DNA of 64,000 bases from Parapristionchus giblindavisi (GCA_943737045.1 CALSFV010000359.1:1-64000); one strand, 5' to 3'; counted from the first letter of the stretch, positions 1 to 11,562 are shown. Program-made: numbers and translations. The notes: generated by a model not told the origin, from the letters alone.

Positions 1-28
1 TTAACTCGGAAAAATCGGCAAAAGAGGA

Positions 29-100
29 AGGTCCCGGGGAGATTTGAACTCCCGTCGCAGGATTCAGAGTCCTGAGTGCTAACCGCTACACCACGGGACC
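29..100 (-). tRNA. tRNA-Gln (anticodon CTG)
   Basis: Read on the minus strand, the sequence folds as a full cloverleaf. The 7-bp acceptor stem is GGTCCCG/CGGGACC and the D arm begins GTGTAGCGGTTAGC. The anticodon loop is CTCTGAA, giving CTG, which decodes CAG (Gln). The T arm has the TTCAAAT loop. Runs of T follow within 25 bases on the minus strand and would serve as a Pol III terminator. It lies just past the last visible exon of the secreted-protein gene, on the same strand, so it may sit inside an intron of that gene. Confidence 0.95.
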
Positions 101-130
101 ACTGGCGAAGAGAGCGCGATATGAGTATAC

Positions 131-2743
131 CTGAGCAGGGGTAGGGATGGGCGCGATTGGCAGGAGTGGTTGGCCAGGGATGGCTTGGGTGGGCTGATGG
201 TAGGGAATGACTGGAGGTGCAGCTTGTGGCTGTTGCTGCTGAATTTGATGCTGCTGGAGCTGTTGTACCTGTTGTTGCTGTACCATGGGCGTGGGGACGA
301 AGCTGAAATTGATTTTTTATTTATTTATTCCATCAAATAGAATGAGAAGAGGTGATATATAAGGACAGAAAAGGGGTAGATGCATTTCCGTCGCACAAGG
401 CGACTTCGGTTTTGGCGCGGCGTAAGATTTCAATACGAATGATTTCAGGTATGGATTCGATAAACTTTAATGATAATGTTGGGAGGGAGAGTTATCAACC
501 CTGCACGGAAGGTTTTTATCGAACGAAAAAATGTTCAAGGTAATGAAAAACAGAATATTTTTAATCAATCCACATAGCCACAGCATCTGGCAGGGATAGG
601 TCAGAGAGTGTGGCAAGAACGACGAGCTTTAAAGACATCCCAAGCATATTTCTCTGCTCTAGCAACACTTTCTCGCTTTATTTGTCAGCGAGAGAGTATT
701 GCCAATGTAGAGTGTAAAATTAGCTATGGGTCCTCATAAAGTAAACTCGGGGCGTTTTGAGTTAACTCGTCGTGTTTTGAGTTAACTCGAGGTGTTTTTG
801 AACGTACTTGGGCGGTAGCAGGATGGGTCGATGGTGCTTCCTCGTCGACTTCTTCTTCTTACGGGGTTTATACGCGTCTTCCTCCTCTGAGTCCTCCTCA
901 TCGTCTTCCCTAACCTGGAGAGATATTTTTTTAGAACATGCCCAGAACATACCAGGAGCTCTGTTTAAAGGGAGCGTAATCTCTCTCAATGACCTCTTCG
1001 TTGCGCACACTATTTCTCTGTTCTCTAACAACGAAAGAGCGTAGAGCGTTGAAGAGACCGTTGAGGGAGGTTACGTTCCCTTTAACGGCATGCTAATTTT
1101 ATGAGCTAATTTTACTCTCCGCTATGGCAACGCTCTCTCGTGGACAAAAAAGCCAGAGAGTATTGCCAGGGGGAGAGTTTCAAATTAGCTCGGATGCGCT
1201 TTTAAATAACATTATAGCACGAAAAAATATGGCAATTAATTAGAAAAAATATATAAATATTTGAGAGTACAAACCTTGACATAAGTGCCCTCATAAGAAC
1301 CATTCTCCGACATCTTTCTGTACTTCTTAGCAGATCTGAAATTGCCTCGGTTTTGAAATTCTTTGAAATTGAAATTAAATTGAAATTAACGTTCCGTTAC
1401 AAATTGATATTCACATATTAAACTACTAATAATTAGATTTTACAAATATATGTTATGGAAAGGTTATCAATATCAGTAAATAAAAAAATATGGTTTTAAG
1501 ATCTTCTCAGTTGATGTCGATTCAAGAAGCTTTATACTGTTAGAAATAAACCATACTTGCTCTTCTTCTTCTTCTTCCTCTTTCCCACAGTCGTGGTCTC
1601 CACGTCATCGATGTATCCAGCGTCGGCGGCGATCTGGGTCAGAATATCCGACGGTATCTGAAATTGAGTCATCTTTGATCTTTGATCTTATTTCACTACA
1701 GTCCATTGATCTTGGATCTTTGAAGAATGTTAGAACGATCACTCACTAAAAAGCACTTCCACTGTGATATTTTTTTCATTTAAAATTACATTTATGTAGG
1801 CTGCGGTGCACATTTTACCACTCAAAGAATATAAGAGATTACATAAAGATAAAATATTAACAGAACTGAGTAAAAGTACGTAAACACAATAATTGATCTT
1901 TGATCTTTGTCCCTCACCTGGAAAAGATCATACAGCCCATTCGGACTCGCTGTCACATTCGAACTCTGTCCACCGATCGCATCTATCGTTCCCTATAATG
2001 ATCAAAGTTCAAACTACAAGTTCACAAAGATCAAAGTTCAAAGAGTACCTTTACGAGTTTTTTCACATCAAAAATATGGTCATTGTCCTGTTCGGGTTCG
2101 TCTTCAACAGACGTGAACGTGGACACTTTCTCGTGTTTATGCTTGGCCGCCTGGGTGCACAGCGTCGCCCCTGTTTATTGATTGATTATTGATTTGGATA
2201 TTGATTCATCGATTGGTTAGAAATTGATAGATTAGTTTAGATATCGATCGATTGATTTGGATATTGATTGAGTAACTGAATGATTGATTGATTGATTGAT
2301 TGTTTTAGATATTAATTGATTGAATGATTATTGACCGTATAAAATACACTTGTTTATTTGGTACGAGAGTAGCCAACCACTGCCACAATGAATTTCTATG
2401 TTTAGAGAGAGAGCACCGGTGAGAGAGTAGGTAGATCAGAGAGAGCGAGGAAGGAAAGGAGGAAAGAGTGGGGAGTTAATCGATAGTTCTTCCTCTGTTT
2501 AGCAGCAGTAGCAATGCAATTATGCAAGTACATTTTATACGGACAATAACTATCGATTACACCGGAGAAAAAATACCTTACTCTTGAGTCATGTCATTTT
2601 TAAACATGACTCAAGAGTAAGGTAAGTTAGAGTTGATACAATTTTGATAAGTGCTGTATTGGAAAGTTTAAAAAAGTGAAAATTGATCTTTGATCTTTCA
2701 CTTGCTCACCAAAAAGCAGAAGGATGATGGCTTGCCACCTCAT
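131..2743 (-). CDS. Secreted low-complexity Lys/Glu/Gln-rich protein, 3' end not visible
   Basis: I do not recognise the family. Seven exons splice in a consistent phase: 2710-2743, 2049-2170, 1918-1992, 1557-1657, 1275-1335, 808-914 and 131-302 (224 codons so far). The first exon starts MRWQAIILLLFG and continues in the second as ATLCTQA, a typical cleaved signal peptide. Then come an acidic stretch (SVEDEPEQDNDHIFDV), a segment with IPSDILTQIAADAGYIDD, a basic block (VGKRKKKKSK), a strongly acidic-then-basic exon (REDDEEDSEEEDAYKPRKKK) and a Gln/Pro-rich exon. The last exon ends at a CAG|GTATAC donor, so at least one more exon lies to the left of the window. A possible trans-splice acceptor (TCTAATCTACAG) lies about 25 bases before the ATG. 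The introns contain GATCAAA heptamers and two small transposons. The Lys/Asp/Glu repeats suggest a matrix or mineral-binding role, but this is only a guess. Exon phases all agree; the 1918-1992 acceptor (ATTATAG) is weak. Confidence 0.6.
629..738. mobile_element. TTAA-type inverted-repeat MITE, family M1 (degenerate copy)
   Basis: A decayed copy of the M1 family, whose arms read TTAAAGGCRCACCCGAGCTAA and then CTCCGCTCTGGCAACRCTCTC, joined by a short loop. Here the ends are worn (GACATCCCAAGC and TAGCTATGGGTCCTC). Confidence 0.6.
969..1081. mobile_element. TTAA-type MITE, family M2, in an intron of the secreted-protein gene
   Basis: The inverted arms read AGGGAGCGTAATCTCTCTCA and its complement, with GACCTCTTCGTTGCGCACAC inside. 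The element is flanked on both sides by TTAA (965-968 and 1082-1085). Sister copies lie at 8284, 14810 and 41330. Confidence 0.8.
1090..1194. mobile_element. MITE, family M1
   Basis: Inverted repeat with the M1 arms (ACTCTCCGCTATGGCAACGC and its near complement). It abuts the M2 element on its left and ends at CGCTTTTAA on the right. Confidence 0.75.
2577..2622. repeat. Perfect 19-bp hairpin in the first intron of the secreted-protein gene
   Basis: CCTTACTCTTGAGTCATGT, an 8-base spacer, then its exact reverse complement. Both arms contain TGAGTCA, the classical AP-1 (Jun/Fos) site. It lies about 90 bases downstream (intron side) of the signal-peptide exon donor. Confidence 0.7.
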
Positions 2744-2810
2744 TCTCTTTTCGTCAGAATCGGATCACTGTAGATTAGACGTGCAGAGGAGGCGAAGAGA
2801 ATACCCCTGT

Positions 2811-2934
2811 GAATGACATATTATTAGAATGACATATTGCATTGTCAATGACATATTGCCATGAATGACATATCGTGAATGACATATTATGAATATCATA
2901 TTGTGAATGACATATTACGAATGACATATTATCC
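2811..2934. repeat. Minisatellite of GAATGACATATT units
   Basis: Eight or so copies of TGAATGACATATT, spaced 15-20 bases apart with variable linkers, just upstream of the start codon of the secreted-protein gene. Confidence 0.75.
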
Positions 2935-3424
2935 TAACATAACTGAGCGGTTCTTCAATCGTTAGGAACAGGGGACAAGGACTGCTTAATAGAATGGTGA
3001 AACATATTAGAAACGCTAGAAATAGAAGATTGCCAAAAATCAAAATGGCAAATTTGACCACTCACTTTTGCACGCTCTCTCGTTCTCCCTCCTATGGCAG
3101 AGAAAGCATAAGAAAAGAAAGCTTCAAAAAGTGGACAAAAATTTAGATTTTTGGCAACGTTCTTATTCTAACCTTACTTAAATAGTAATAATAATTAACA
3201 ATAATAAGAATAAGTATAAAAAGGCGAAATTGAGAGAAATTTGATATGAAGTGTATAGGTAAACGATAAAACATCTTTACAATGGGTATTTTAAAAATAA
3301 TAAAAATAAGAATATCAAAAAAGTAAGAATACAAATGAATACAAGAAGAGACTTAATTATAATGAAGATTTGTGCAATTTATAGTTAGAATCTTTGCGAT
3401 TTAGTGTCGACGATTTATTGAACG
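2935..3424. other. No recognisable gene
   Basis: AT-rich sequence upstream of the secreted-protein gene. The only sizeable open frame (3143-3334, minus) is hydrophobic and AT-driven, with no recognisable domain. Confidence 0.5.
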
Positions 3425-3546
3425 TTAAATTGCACATCCCGAGCTTATTTCACTCTCCGCTCTGGCAACACTCTCTCGTAGACAACAAAACGAGAGAGTG
3501 TGGCCAGAGCGGAGAGTTTCAAATTAGCTCGGGTTGGTCTTTAAAT
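3425..3546. mobile_element. MITE, family M1, with flanking 14-bp direct repeat
   Basis: Typical M1 arms (CTCTCCGCTCTGGCAACACT and complement). The 14 bases TTAAATTGCACATC occur directly at both ends. This is longer than the TTAA expected for the family, so part of it may be an altered terminus. Confidence 0.75.
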
Positions 3547-4384
3547 TGCACATCGGGAATGAAGATCAATTGAGAGATTAGAGTAAACGGCGCCCGGCTC
3601 ATAATGCTTAATTACGCTTGATGGCAATTAATTTACTCGCCGAGCTAGTTTTCAGCTTTCAGCACTCCACTGCTCGAGTGCGGTCAAGGTGCGATGGAGA
3701 GGAAAAGAGGTAGAGGAAAATGAGAAATCCTCAAAGTCTAAACAGGGGGGGGGGATTCGCAAGCCAATAATCAGTGGAATTACAGACTATAATAGACAAT
3801 AATCACAGTAATGATCACTAGCCTAGCAATTGAAAGAGCAAATAATCAATTTATAAGTCATGCAAATGTACTCAATACTAATTTGAGGAACACTGTTTCG
3901 GCCATTAGGTTCTAGACAGTGAACCTCTACTCAATGGGGTTGGCCATCTTCAGTAGCTTCGTGCGTCTTGAGCAAAGGGATAACTTTTACCTTTTTCACA
4001 ACACTATTGCCCTAGCGCAGAGCTACAGAGTTCTCCACACGACAACGTTCACCGACCAACAAAACACCCGCAACTCTTCCATTCATTCTCCCTAAATCCC
4101 ACCTTTTTCTCCCTCGATCATTCAGTCCCCTACCTAAACTGTATCTATTTAGCCTCTCAAACGGGACAGAGTTCATTTTAGGGCCTTTTTATGCAAAAGT
4201 AACACCCTTTTTGCATAGCAATGAGTCAATTCTAGTTCCAATGGTCTCCGATTTCGCTTTCACCGAACGCTTTTTGACTGAATCTTTAGGAAAGAAAGTG
4301 AAAGAAAGAATTGCTTTTTCCTCCTCGATACTTCTTACTTAGCCCTTTCAGCAAGCAATTGAATTAACCTAGATTGATTGGGCC

Positions 4385-4935
4385 GATCCGGGGATGCCGA
4401 CGAGAGAGTACGGGAGTAGGAGAGAGTCAGAGAAATAGAGCTGACGAGAGAGCAGGGGAGTTTGAGAGAGTCAGAGAGAGAGAGAGAGATAAGAGAACTC
4501 GGTGGAGGGATAAGGATAAGGTAAAGAACAAAGCGAGATATATCTGGAGAGAGAGGGAGAGAGAGAGAGGGGAGAGAGAGAGGGAGAGAAAGAGAGGGAG
4601 AGGGAAGGAGAGAGGGAGAGAGGGAGAGAGAGAGGAGAGAGAGGGAGGGAGAGAGAGAGAGAGGGGAGAGAGGGAGAGGGAGAGAAAGAGAGGGAGAGGG
4701 AGGGAGTGAGGGAGAGAGGGAGAGAGAGAGAGAGGGAGAGAGAGGGAGAGGGAGAGGGAGAGAGAGAGAGAGGGAGAGAGGGAGAGGGAGAGAGAGGGAG
4801 AGAGAGAGAGAGATATATAGAGAGAGAGAGGGGGAGGGAGGGAGGTGGACAGCGAGAGAGAGAGAGAGGGAAAGAGAGAGGGAGAGAGAGAGAGGGAAGG
4901 AGAGAGGGAGATAGAGAGAGAAATAGAGAAGGCTT
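4385..4935. repeat. GA-rich simple-sequence tract
   Basis: About 550 bases of GAGAGG/GAGAGA on the plus strand. The open frames here (Leu/Ser-rich on minus, Arg/Glu-rich on plus) are by-products of the repeat. Confidence 0.9.
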
Positions 4936-5790
4936 ATATCCATAAAGGGGGCTGATACGGTTTGCTGGAGTATCCAGTCGTGAAAGTGTTTGAAGAATTG
5001 CATTTATACGAGAGATATGGCCGGAATGGTTATGGTACCTAAGAAAAGTGCAGAATTAAAAAAGAGTGGTGTATAATACATACTGTAATGCATTTCGTCA
5101 AATGTTCTTTCACTTGTAGTAAACTTGCAGTAAACTTCTAGCCGTGATTTAAGCAGACTGCTAGTTTGGAAATACCAGAGAGTTCTCGATTCATTTCATA
5201 ATGATCAAATCAACATTGAGAGAGGTAATGCTCCCTATAATTGATCTCTACTTCTACCCCTCCTGGATACGTTTTTGCATGCATGAAGCATAACATAAGC
5301 GCGGGAAACCGGAAAGCGAGACAAAAGATGACATGGAGATTAGATCCATATCATGGAAGGCAATAGTGGTCTTGAATGGAAAAGATATTATTGATTGATT
5401 CTTGATCCATTTCATAATGTCCAAATCAATAAAGAGAACCGATAGAGGGTTGATAAATGTAAAGATACAATGGATTAATAATAATAATATTAATATTAAT
5501 ATTATTATTATTATTATTCATAATTATTTGGGATTTGAAGCCGAAAACATGCTAATCACAGATTAGCTCGGTTTACAATTCCGTTCCGAATGCCCAAGGC
5601 CAATACGGAAAAAAAAACAACTCAAAAGGTGCGACATTTGCATATTCTGAAAAAGCCTCTGTAATAAAGAATTTTTTAATTCAAGGAGCCGAAAACGTAG
5701 TTTGGATTACTGTAGTTTGACAAACGGATTACTGTAACTTGCCAACGGGATAACGTTTCCTATTTGCGGTGCTCATATAAAAAAAACAAT
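4936..5790. other. Intergenic sequence with a decayed palindromic-element piece
   Basis: 5084-5195 resembles one end of the palindromic element at 8992-9201 (CATTTCGTCAAATGTTCTTTC and the ATACCAGAGA end). 5479-5520 is an ATT/AAT tract. Nothing else is recognisable. Confidence 0.45.
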
Positions 5791-5803
5791 TCTTAATGGT
5801 TAA

Positions 5804-5918
5804 AGGCGCACCCCAAGCTAATTTCCCACTCCGCATTGGCAATACTCTCTCGTGGACAAAGACAGCGAGAGAGTGTGGCCAGAGCGGAGGGTTTCTAAAA
5901 ATTAACTCGGGTGTGCCT
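5804..5918. mobile_element. MITE, family M1, flanked by TTAA
   Basis: The cleanest M1 copy. Ends are AGGCGCACCCCAAGC and the inverted GGGTGTGCCT, with TTAA on both sides (5800-5803 and 5919-5922). TTAA target duplications are typical of piggyBac-type transposition. Confidence 0.85.
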
Positions 5919-6059
5919 TTAATTATGTTGTTATTACGTTGTTAAGAATGGGATAAAAATGAAATGAGTTGGAATGAGTGAGAGAATAAGTAGTCACTTT
6001 TGAATGAATGGAGAAAAAGGGATATTATAGAGCTGAGAGAATGAAGATCGAGTGAAAGG

Positions 6060-6256
6060 GAGAGGGAGAGAAATAAGGAGAGGGAGAAAGGGAAACGCTG
6101 GAAGAAAAATGGAAAGTTTGGGGAGGAGAGGGAGGGAGAGGGAGAGGTAGAGGGAGAGGGAAAGGGAAAGGGAGAGGGAGGGGGAGAGGCAGAGGGAGAG
6201 GTAGAGGGAGAGGGAAAGGGAGAGGGAGGGGGAGAGGGAGAGGTAGAGGGAGAGAT
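6060..6256. repeat. GAGAGG-rich simple-sequence tract
   Basis: Purine-rich tract (GGGAGAGG with interspersed TAGA). The 88-residue minus frame is only the repeat. Confidence 0.85.
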
Positions 6257-6942
6257 ACAAAGAGACTAGCTCAACAATAAGAAAGAAGTTAAAGCCAGAG
6301 TAGAGACATCAATTTCATAATTTGAAGAGACAATGAACATTTCGCTTAAAAGCTAACTGAATATCGTGAGCTTAAAAGCTAAGTTTCAGTTTAGAACTAA
6401 ATATCTTGAGATGTATATCTCCCCAAAAAAACTTCCGATATGTGAGAGGGATGGTCCTTATAAAGAGAGATCCCCATGTACCCCATTCTATCCATCTCTT
6501 CCCCATGACTCCTACCCTCATTTCAATATCAATAATGTCGAGAGTAATTTGGTAATTTTTTTTTCTTTTTTAAAGAATATTATATATTTATCGACATAAA
6601 TATACTATGGATTCATCGGAGACGTTGCCATCTTGAGAGGAATTTTATTCAATGATCTCCTTCATATTTCTATGTTACTAGTATTATCACCTATTACTTC
6701 CGTATTTGCTGTCATATCTATCATGGGTGCTCCAAATGAATAAATAAATCAGATCATGCAAGAATGAATGATGATGCCGTTCTCTAACACTCCATTTCCG
6801 AAAGATATTGCTAAATTTGGCAAGACGAGGTAAACAGAGAACGCATGAAACAATGAAGTGCCTGGTCAAGTTGAAAATTGAACTGGAGACAACTCAAAGG
6901 CACCGCAATGATCTAGCAGAGGAATCTCCATACTTTCCGTAT

Positions 6943-7095
6943 GAGGCCGTATGCACGAACGCCGGCAAACCGTTTGTCCGACAAACGTGACGTCAAAAGC
7001 GTAGGCGGAGGATTTTCGGCAAACGCCTCCGCCTACGGTTGTGACGTCACGTTTGTCGGACAAACGGTTTGCCGGCGTTCATGCATACGGCCTAT
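6943..7095. mobile_element. Hairpin MITE, family M4 (TGACGTC arms)
   Basis: Near-perfect inverted repeat of about 75-base arms. The ends are GAGGCCGTATGCACGAACGC and its complement. Inside are CGGCAAACCGTTTGTC, then CGTGACGTCA, then GTAGGCGGAGG. Related copies lie at 18430, 18888 and 35645. Confidence 0.85.
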
Positions 7096-7317
7096 GATTT
7101 CTGGAAGCATGAGCACATTACAATCTAATGACCTTTATCAAGCACAGAACCATTGGGGAGGGAATGGTTACCGCTAAACGACAGATTAGTCTGAGCGTGC
7201 AGAATATCGTGATTATTGTGATTGCAAGCGCACTATTCACAATAATAATACCTATCCTGTCAGCATATCATATACAGAGGGGTGGGGGCTCATTGCACAA
7301 CAGTATGACTTCTTTGA

Positions 7318-7432
7318 AGACATACCCCAAGCTAATTTGAAACACTCCGCTCTGGCAATGCTCTCTGGCTTTGTTTGTTTTAGAGAGTATGGCCAATGCG
7401 GAGAGTCAAATTAGCTAGGGGTATGCCTTTAA
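7318..7432. mobile_element. MITE, family M1
   Basis: M1 arms (CACTCCGCTCTGGCAATGCT and complement). The right end GGGTATGCCTTTAA is intact; the left end has lost its TTAA. Confidence 0.75.
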
Positions 7433-7615
7433 TGGAGTCTCTCTATTTTGAAATTGCTCCCGCTAGCCCTACTCCTCCCGTATAATTTGCCTACACTATA
7501 GTACAACCAAGCGTGGGTGTCGAGACAAATAAGCCTGCGGTGTTCGAAATCCGAGACTAGTCAGAGCAATGGTGCAAATTGTGAGAGAAACGAGAGCGTT
7601 TCGGGCAACGCAAAT

Positions 7616-7740
7616 TCACAGCGTTCTCATGACTTTCAAAGCAAGAACGACCGCTCAACATACAAACTCTCTCGAATACAATGGTCTCTCATTTGTCTTG
7701 CTTTGGAAGAAAAATGGCTTGGACCAGAATACTGTGAATT
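7616..7740. mobile_element. Short interspersed repeat, family M3
   Basis: CACAGCGTTCTCATGACTTT to CTTGGACCAGAATACTGTG, with short inverted ends (CACAG/CTGTG) and the internal GACCGCTCAACATACAAAC. The family recurs at 8818, 17105 and 18668. Confidence 0.75.
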
Positions 7741-7884
7741 GTACCCACAGCACACAGTCTAGCGTAATCCTCTAATAAATCACCGTCGACGACAAATACA
7801 TGCAGCACATCGAGAAGATATAGATGATAGTATTGAACACGTAAATAGCAAACGTTCCAATAAGCATACTATTCAATAATGATT

Positions 7885-8008
<124 letters not shown>

Positions 8009-8283
8009 TTTTATTCCTTCAAATGAACGCATCGGGGATGGGGATGGGATTATAATAGACAACCTAACTTGTTTTTTTCGCCGATTTCTATTTAAATAAT
8101 TTAGTCCTAACTTTCCTGGTTGCGCCCTGAAAGTACCCCAAAATTCCGTGCGCTCATAAATTTGTATCCCGCAAAGTTCGATCAATCTCTACGGTGAGAA
8201 CTCTTGGAGTAGGCTGGGGGAGTGAATGCGAAAAGTCCGGATCATTTCAATCCATTGGGGAGTGAGAAAAAGCGAGTTGAAAG

Positions 8284-8402
8284 GGAGCGTTACCATTCTC
8301 AGCGGTCTCTTCATTGCGCACACTATTTCTCTGTTCTCTAACAACGAGAAAGCATTGCGAGCCATTGAGAGAGATATTCATTGAGAGAGAGATATTCTCT
8401 TT
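8284..8402. mobile_element. MITE, family M2
   Basis: AAAGGGAGCGTTACCATTCTC and TCTCTTCATTGCGCACACT match the M2 family. The right arm is partly degraded. Confidence 0.7.
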
Positions 8403-8516
8403 TAAATGCGGAAGAAGAGGAAGAAGAATAATAGGATGAATGAGGAGAGAATGAACTGATATCTCTCTAGTGTCTCTAAGCTATTATATCGAGAGGGAAG
8501 AAAGTTTATTCATTAA

Positions 8517-8622
8517 AGGCACAAATTTCGCTTTCCAATCTGGCAACGGTCTCTCCTATACAAAGAAAGTGAGAGCGTTAGGCCAGAGCAGAGGGATTTA
8601 AATTACAGATCGAGGTGAGCCT
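8517..8622. mobile_element. MITE, family M1, flanked by TTAA
   Basis: Diverged M1 copy (CTTTCCAATCTGGCAACGGT and complement) with TTAA at both boundaries. Confidence 0.75.
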
Positions 8623-8817
8623 TTAAACTTCTGGGCAGAAAAAACCCACAGAGCCAATGGCTGCGCTATTGTATCTCTACGGCTTGGAACATAGATTAGT
8701 AATATTGACATTTCGTGATATTGAAACACATACATATTGATACATTCTGTCGAGAAAATAAAGATGAATCAAACTAAAATACACTAGTTTCTTGAAACAC
8801 ATGACATTGGCATGACA

Positions 8818-8940
8818 CACAATGTTCTATAGACTTTGAAAGCGAAAACGACCGCTCAACATAGAAACTCTCTCAAATGCAATCGTCTTTCGCTTGTCTG
8901 GCTATGGAAACAAAATGGCTTGAACCAGAACACTGTGACA
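8818..8940. mobile_element. Short interspersed repeat, family M3 (variant)
   Basis: CACAATGTTCTATAGACTTTG to CTTGAACCAGAACACTGTGA. Same layout as the copy at 7616 but from a distinct subfamily. Confidence 0.75.
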
Positions 8941-8991
8941 GGACAATAAGTATAATTGACAATCGTCTAGTTTTGGTAACGACATGACAAT

Positions 8992-9201
8992 CTCTGGTAT
9001 TTTGCCACTTAAAGTCTACTTAAACTACGTCACAGACTTTAAGTAGACTTTAAGTAAACTTTAAGTGAAAGAACATTTGACGAAATGCATTACAGTATAC
9101 CACACCAATTTAAGTAGACTTACGTCTCACTTTAAGTTTACTTAAAGTCTACTTAAAGTGGGAAAGTTTAAGTAGACTTTAAGTGGCAAAATACCAGAGA
9201 T
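8992..9201. mobile_element. Palindromic element built of TTTAAGTAGAC units
   Basis: Ends TCTCTGGTATTTTGCCACTT and its exact complement. Inside, ACTTTAAGTAGACTT recurs about ten times in both orientations around CATTTGACGAAATGCATTAC. A remnant is seen at 5084-5195. Confidence 0.8.
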
Positions 9202-9903
9202 GGCATGACAGGACGACAGCCATGATTGACAATTTAGAAGGGAATATCCCAAGCAGCCTTTTAAAGGTCTTATAGGTCTACTCACATACATACGACCAAC
9301 GCATAGCATCTATATCAAATCTGTATCAAGAAATCGCTGCTAACCTGTATCAAATCTGTTTCAAGGAGCTGGCCCACCTATGAGTATGAGTCGCTCTGAA
9401 TCAATTCAATCAATGTCCCAGTATTATTAAATTAATACTATTAATATAATAGATGCACAAGAAAAGAATGCATGCAGTTCAAATGTAAATTTTTTTCTAT
9501 AATTAAGTATACCAAAGTGTGAACCTGATAAATATTGATTGATCGATTGGTTTATTGGTGAATTGATTGCTCCACTCATACTCAATCTTGCACAATGCTA
9601 GTGAGAGTGTGTGTGAACTCAGCGACCGTTCACAGTGGGTTAGCGGTGACATATTACCCCCGGGCTGGTTTTAATCCTTCGGAGCTGTCCTAACTACTAG
9701 ACGAAGTATGGTCAGCGCGGGGAATTTTAGATTACCTCAGGGTATTACAAATTAACACGGGGCGTTCCAAATTATCGCGGGGTGTTCCTCTAATCGCAGA
9801 CAGAGCAGACAGATAAAAAACACTGATCAGCCTGAGACCAATCAAAGATATGAAGCAGAGTGCTGATGGAATAGTATGCGTATTTAGAACGGAAGAGGGA
9901 CAG

Positions 9904-10338
9904 AGAGGTAGAGGTAGAGGTAGAGGTAGAGGTAGAGGTAGAGGTAGAGGTAGAGGTAGAGGTAGAGGTAGAGGTAGAGGTAGAGGTAGAGGTAGAGGTA
10001 GAGGTAGAGGTAGAGGTAGAGGTAGAGGTAGAGGTAGAGGAAGAGGTGGAGGTGGAGGTAGAGGTGGAGGTGGAGGTAGAGGTAGAGGTAGAGGTAGAGG
10101 TAGAGGTAGAGGTAGAGGTAGAGGTAGAGGTAGAGGTAGAGGTAGAGGTAGAGGTAGAGGTAGAGGTAGAGGTAGAGGTAGAGGTAGAGGTAGAGGTAGA
10201 GGTAGAGGTAGAGGTAGAGGTAGAGGTAGAGGTAGAGGTAGAGGTAGAGGTAGAGGTAGAGGAAGAGGTGGAGGTGGAGGTAGAGGTGGAGGTAGAGGTG
10301 GAGGTGGAGGTAGAGGTAGAGGTAGAGGTAGAGGTAGA
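9904..10338. repeat. Hexanucleotide array (GGTAGA)n
   Basis: About 70 tandem hexamers GAGGTA/GGTAGA with a few GGTGGA variants. All three plus frames and two minus frames stay open (Arg-Gly, Glu-Val, Ser-Thr, Leu-Tyr repeats), as expected for a repeat whose unit is a multiple of three. Confidence 0.95.
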
Positions 10339-10549
10339 GAGGGAGAAATCCAAGAGGGAGAAGGAGAGAAAGGAGAGGTAGAGAGTTAGACGGAGGGCTT
10401 TCAACCCCGCAAGCTCGCACCCAGTAAATATGCAATAGGATGAGCAATTACTGTGTGGGGAGGATGAAAAGACAAAAAAAATGAATAAGGAGAAGGAGAG
10501 GATGAATAGAAGATGGGATCAGTGCATTCCTTGTAGGGGCGAACTCGTA

Positions 10550-11295
10550 AGAAGAAGGAGAGGGAGAGGAAGAGATCCAAGAGGGAGAGGGAGAAATCCA
10601 AGAGGGAGAGGGAGTGGAAGAGATCCGAAAAGGAGAGGGAGAGGAAGAGATCCAAGAGGGAGAGGGAGAAATCCAAGAGGGAGAGGGAGTGGAAGAGATC
10701 CGAAAAGGAGAGGGAGAGGAAGAGATCCAAGAGGGAGAGGGAGAGTAAGATATCCAAGAATGAGAGGGAGAGGGAGAGGAAGAGATCTAAGAGGGAGAGG
10801 GAGAGTAAGATATCCAAGAATGAGAGGGAGAGGGAGAGGAAGAGATCTAAGAGGGAGAGGGAGAGTAAGATATCCAAGAATGAGAGGGAGAGGGAGAGGA
10901 AGAGATCGAAGAGGGAGAGGGAGAGTAAGATATCCAAGAATGAGAGGGAGTGGGAGAGGAAGAGATCTAAGAGGGAGAGGGAGAGTAAGATATCCAAGAA
11001 TGAGAGGGAGAGGGAGAGGAAGAGATCGAAGAGGGAGAGGGAGAGGGAGAGGAAGATATCCAAGAATGAGAGGGAGAGGGAGAGGAAGAGATCGAAGAGG
11101 GAGAGGGAGAGGGAGAGGAAGAGATCGAAGAGGGAGAGGGAGAGGGAGAGGAAGATATCCAAGAATGAGAGGGAGAGGGAGAGGAAGAGATCGAAGAGGG
11201 AGAGGGAGAGGGAGAGGAAGAGATCGAAGAGGGAGAGGGAGAGGAAGAGATCGAAGAGGGAGAGGGAGAGGAAGAGATCGAAGAGGGAGAGGGAG
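10550..11295. repeat. Purine minisatellite, mainly 60-base units
   Basis: Repeats combine GAGGGAGAGGGAGAG blocks with GAAGAGATCTAAGAG, GATATCCAAGAATGAG or AGATCGAAGAG linkers. Six 60-base units in register run from about 10740 to 11040, and shorter units follow. The long plus frame (10481-11392) is Arg/Gly-rich because of the repeat. Confidence 0.9.
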
Positions 11296-11389
11296 GCAAA
11301 GCGGTTATTCCTTTCTGCCTAGATCTTTTGTCGAGATCCTAGCTAATTTTCTCATTAAGGAATTGGTCAGGTTGTGGATAGGAGGAAGA

Positions 11390-11562
11390 TGAAGAAGAAG
11401 AAGAAGAGGAGGAGGAGGAGGAGGATGGAAGAGGATGGAGGAGGAAGAGGAGGAGGAGGAGGAGGAGGAGGAGGAGGAGGAGGAGGAGGAGGAGGAGGAG
11501 GAGGAGGAGGAGGAGGAGGAGGAGGAGGAGGAGGAGGAGGAGGAGGAGGATGGAGGAGGAGG
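11390..11562. repeat. (GGA)n tract
   Basis: GAAGAAGAA changing into more than 35 GGA units. Poly-Gly, poly-Pro and poly-Ser open frames are artefacts of the repeat. Confidence 0.9.

Noticed and set aside
4335..5003. 222-residue Ser/Leu/Pro minus frame with membrane-like look
   Set aside because: It is entirely due to the GA-rich tract.
9790..10447. Open frames of about 180-200 residues (Arg-Gly, Ser-Thr, Leu-Tyr)
   Set aside because: They exist in all frames because the hexamer repeat contains no stop. There is no start context and no non-repeat domain.
10481..11392. 303-residue Arg/Gly-rich frame resembling an RGG protein
   Set aside because: The frame follows the purine minisatellite exactly, and the ends outside the repeat show no conserved sequence or splice signals.
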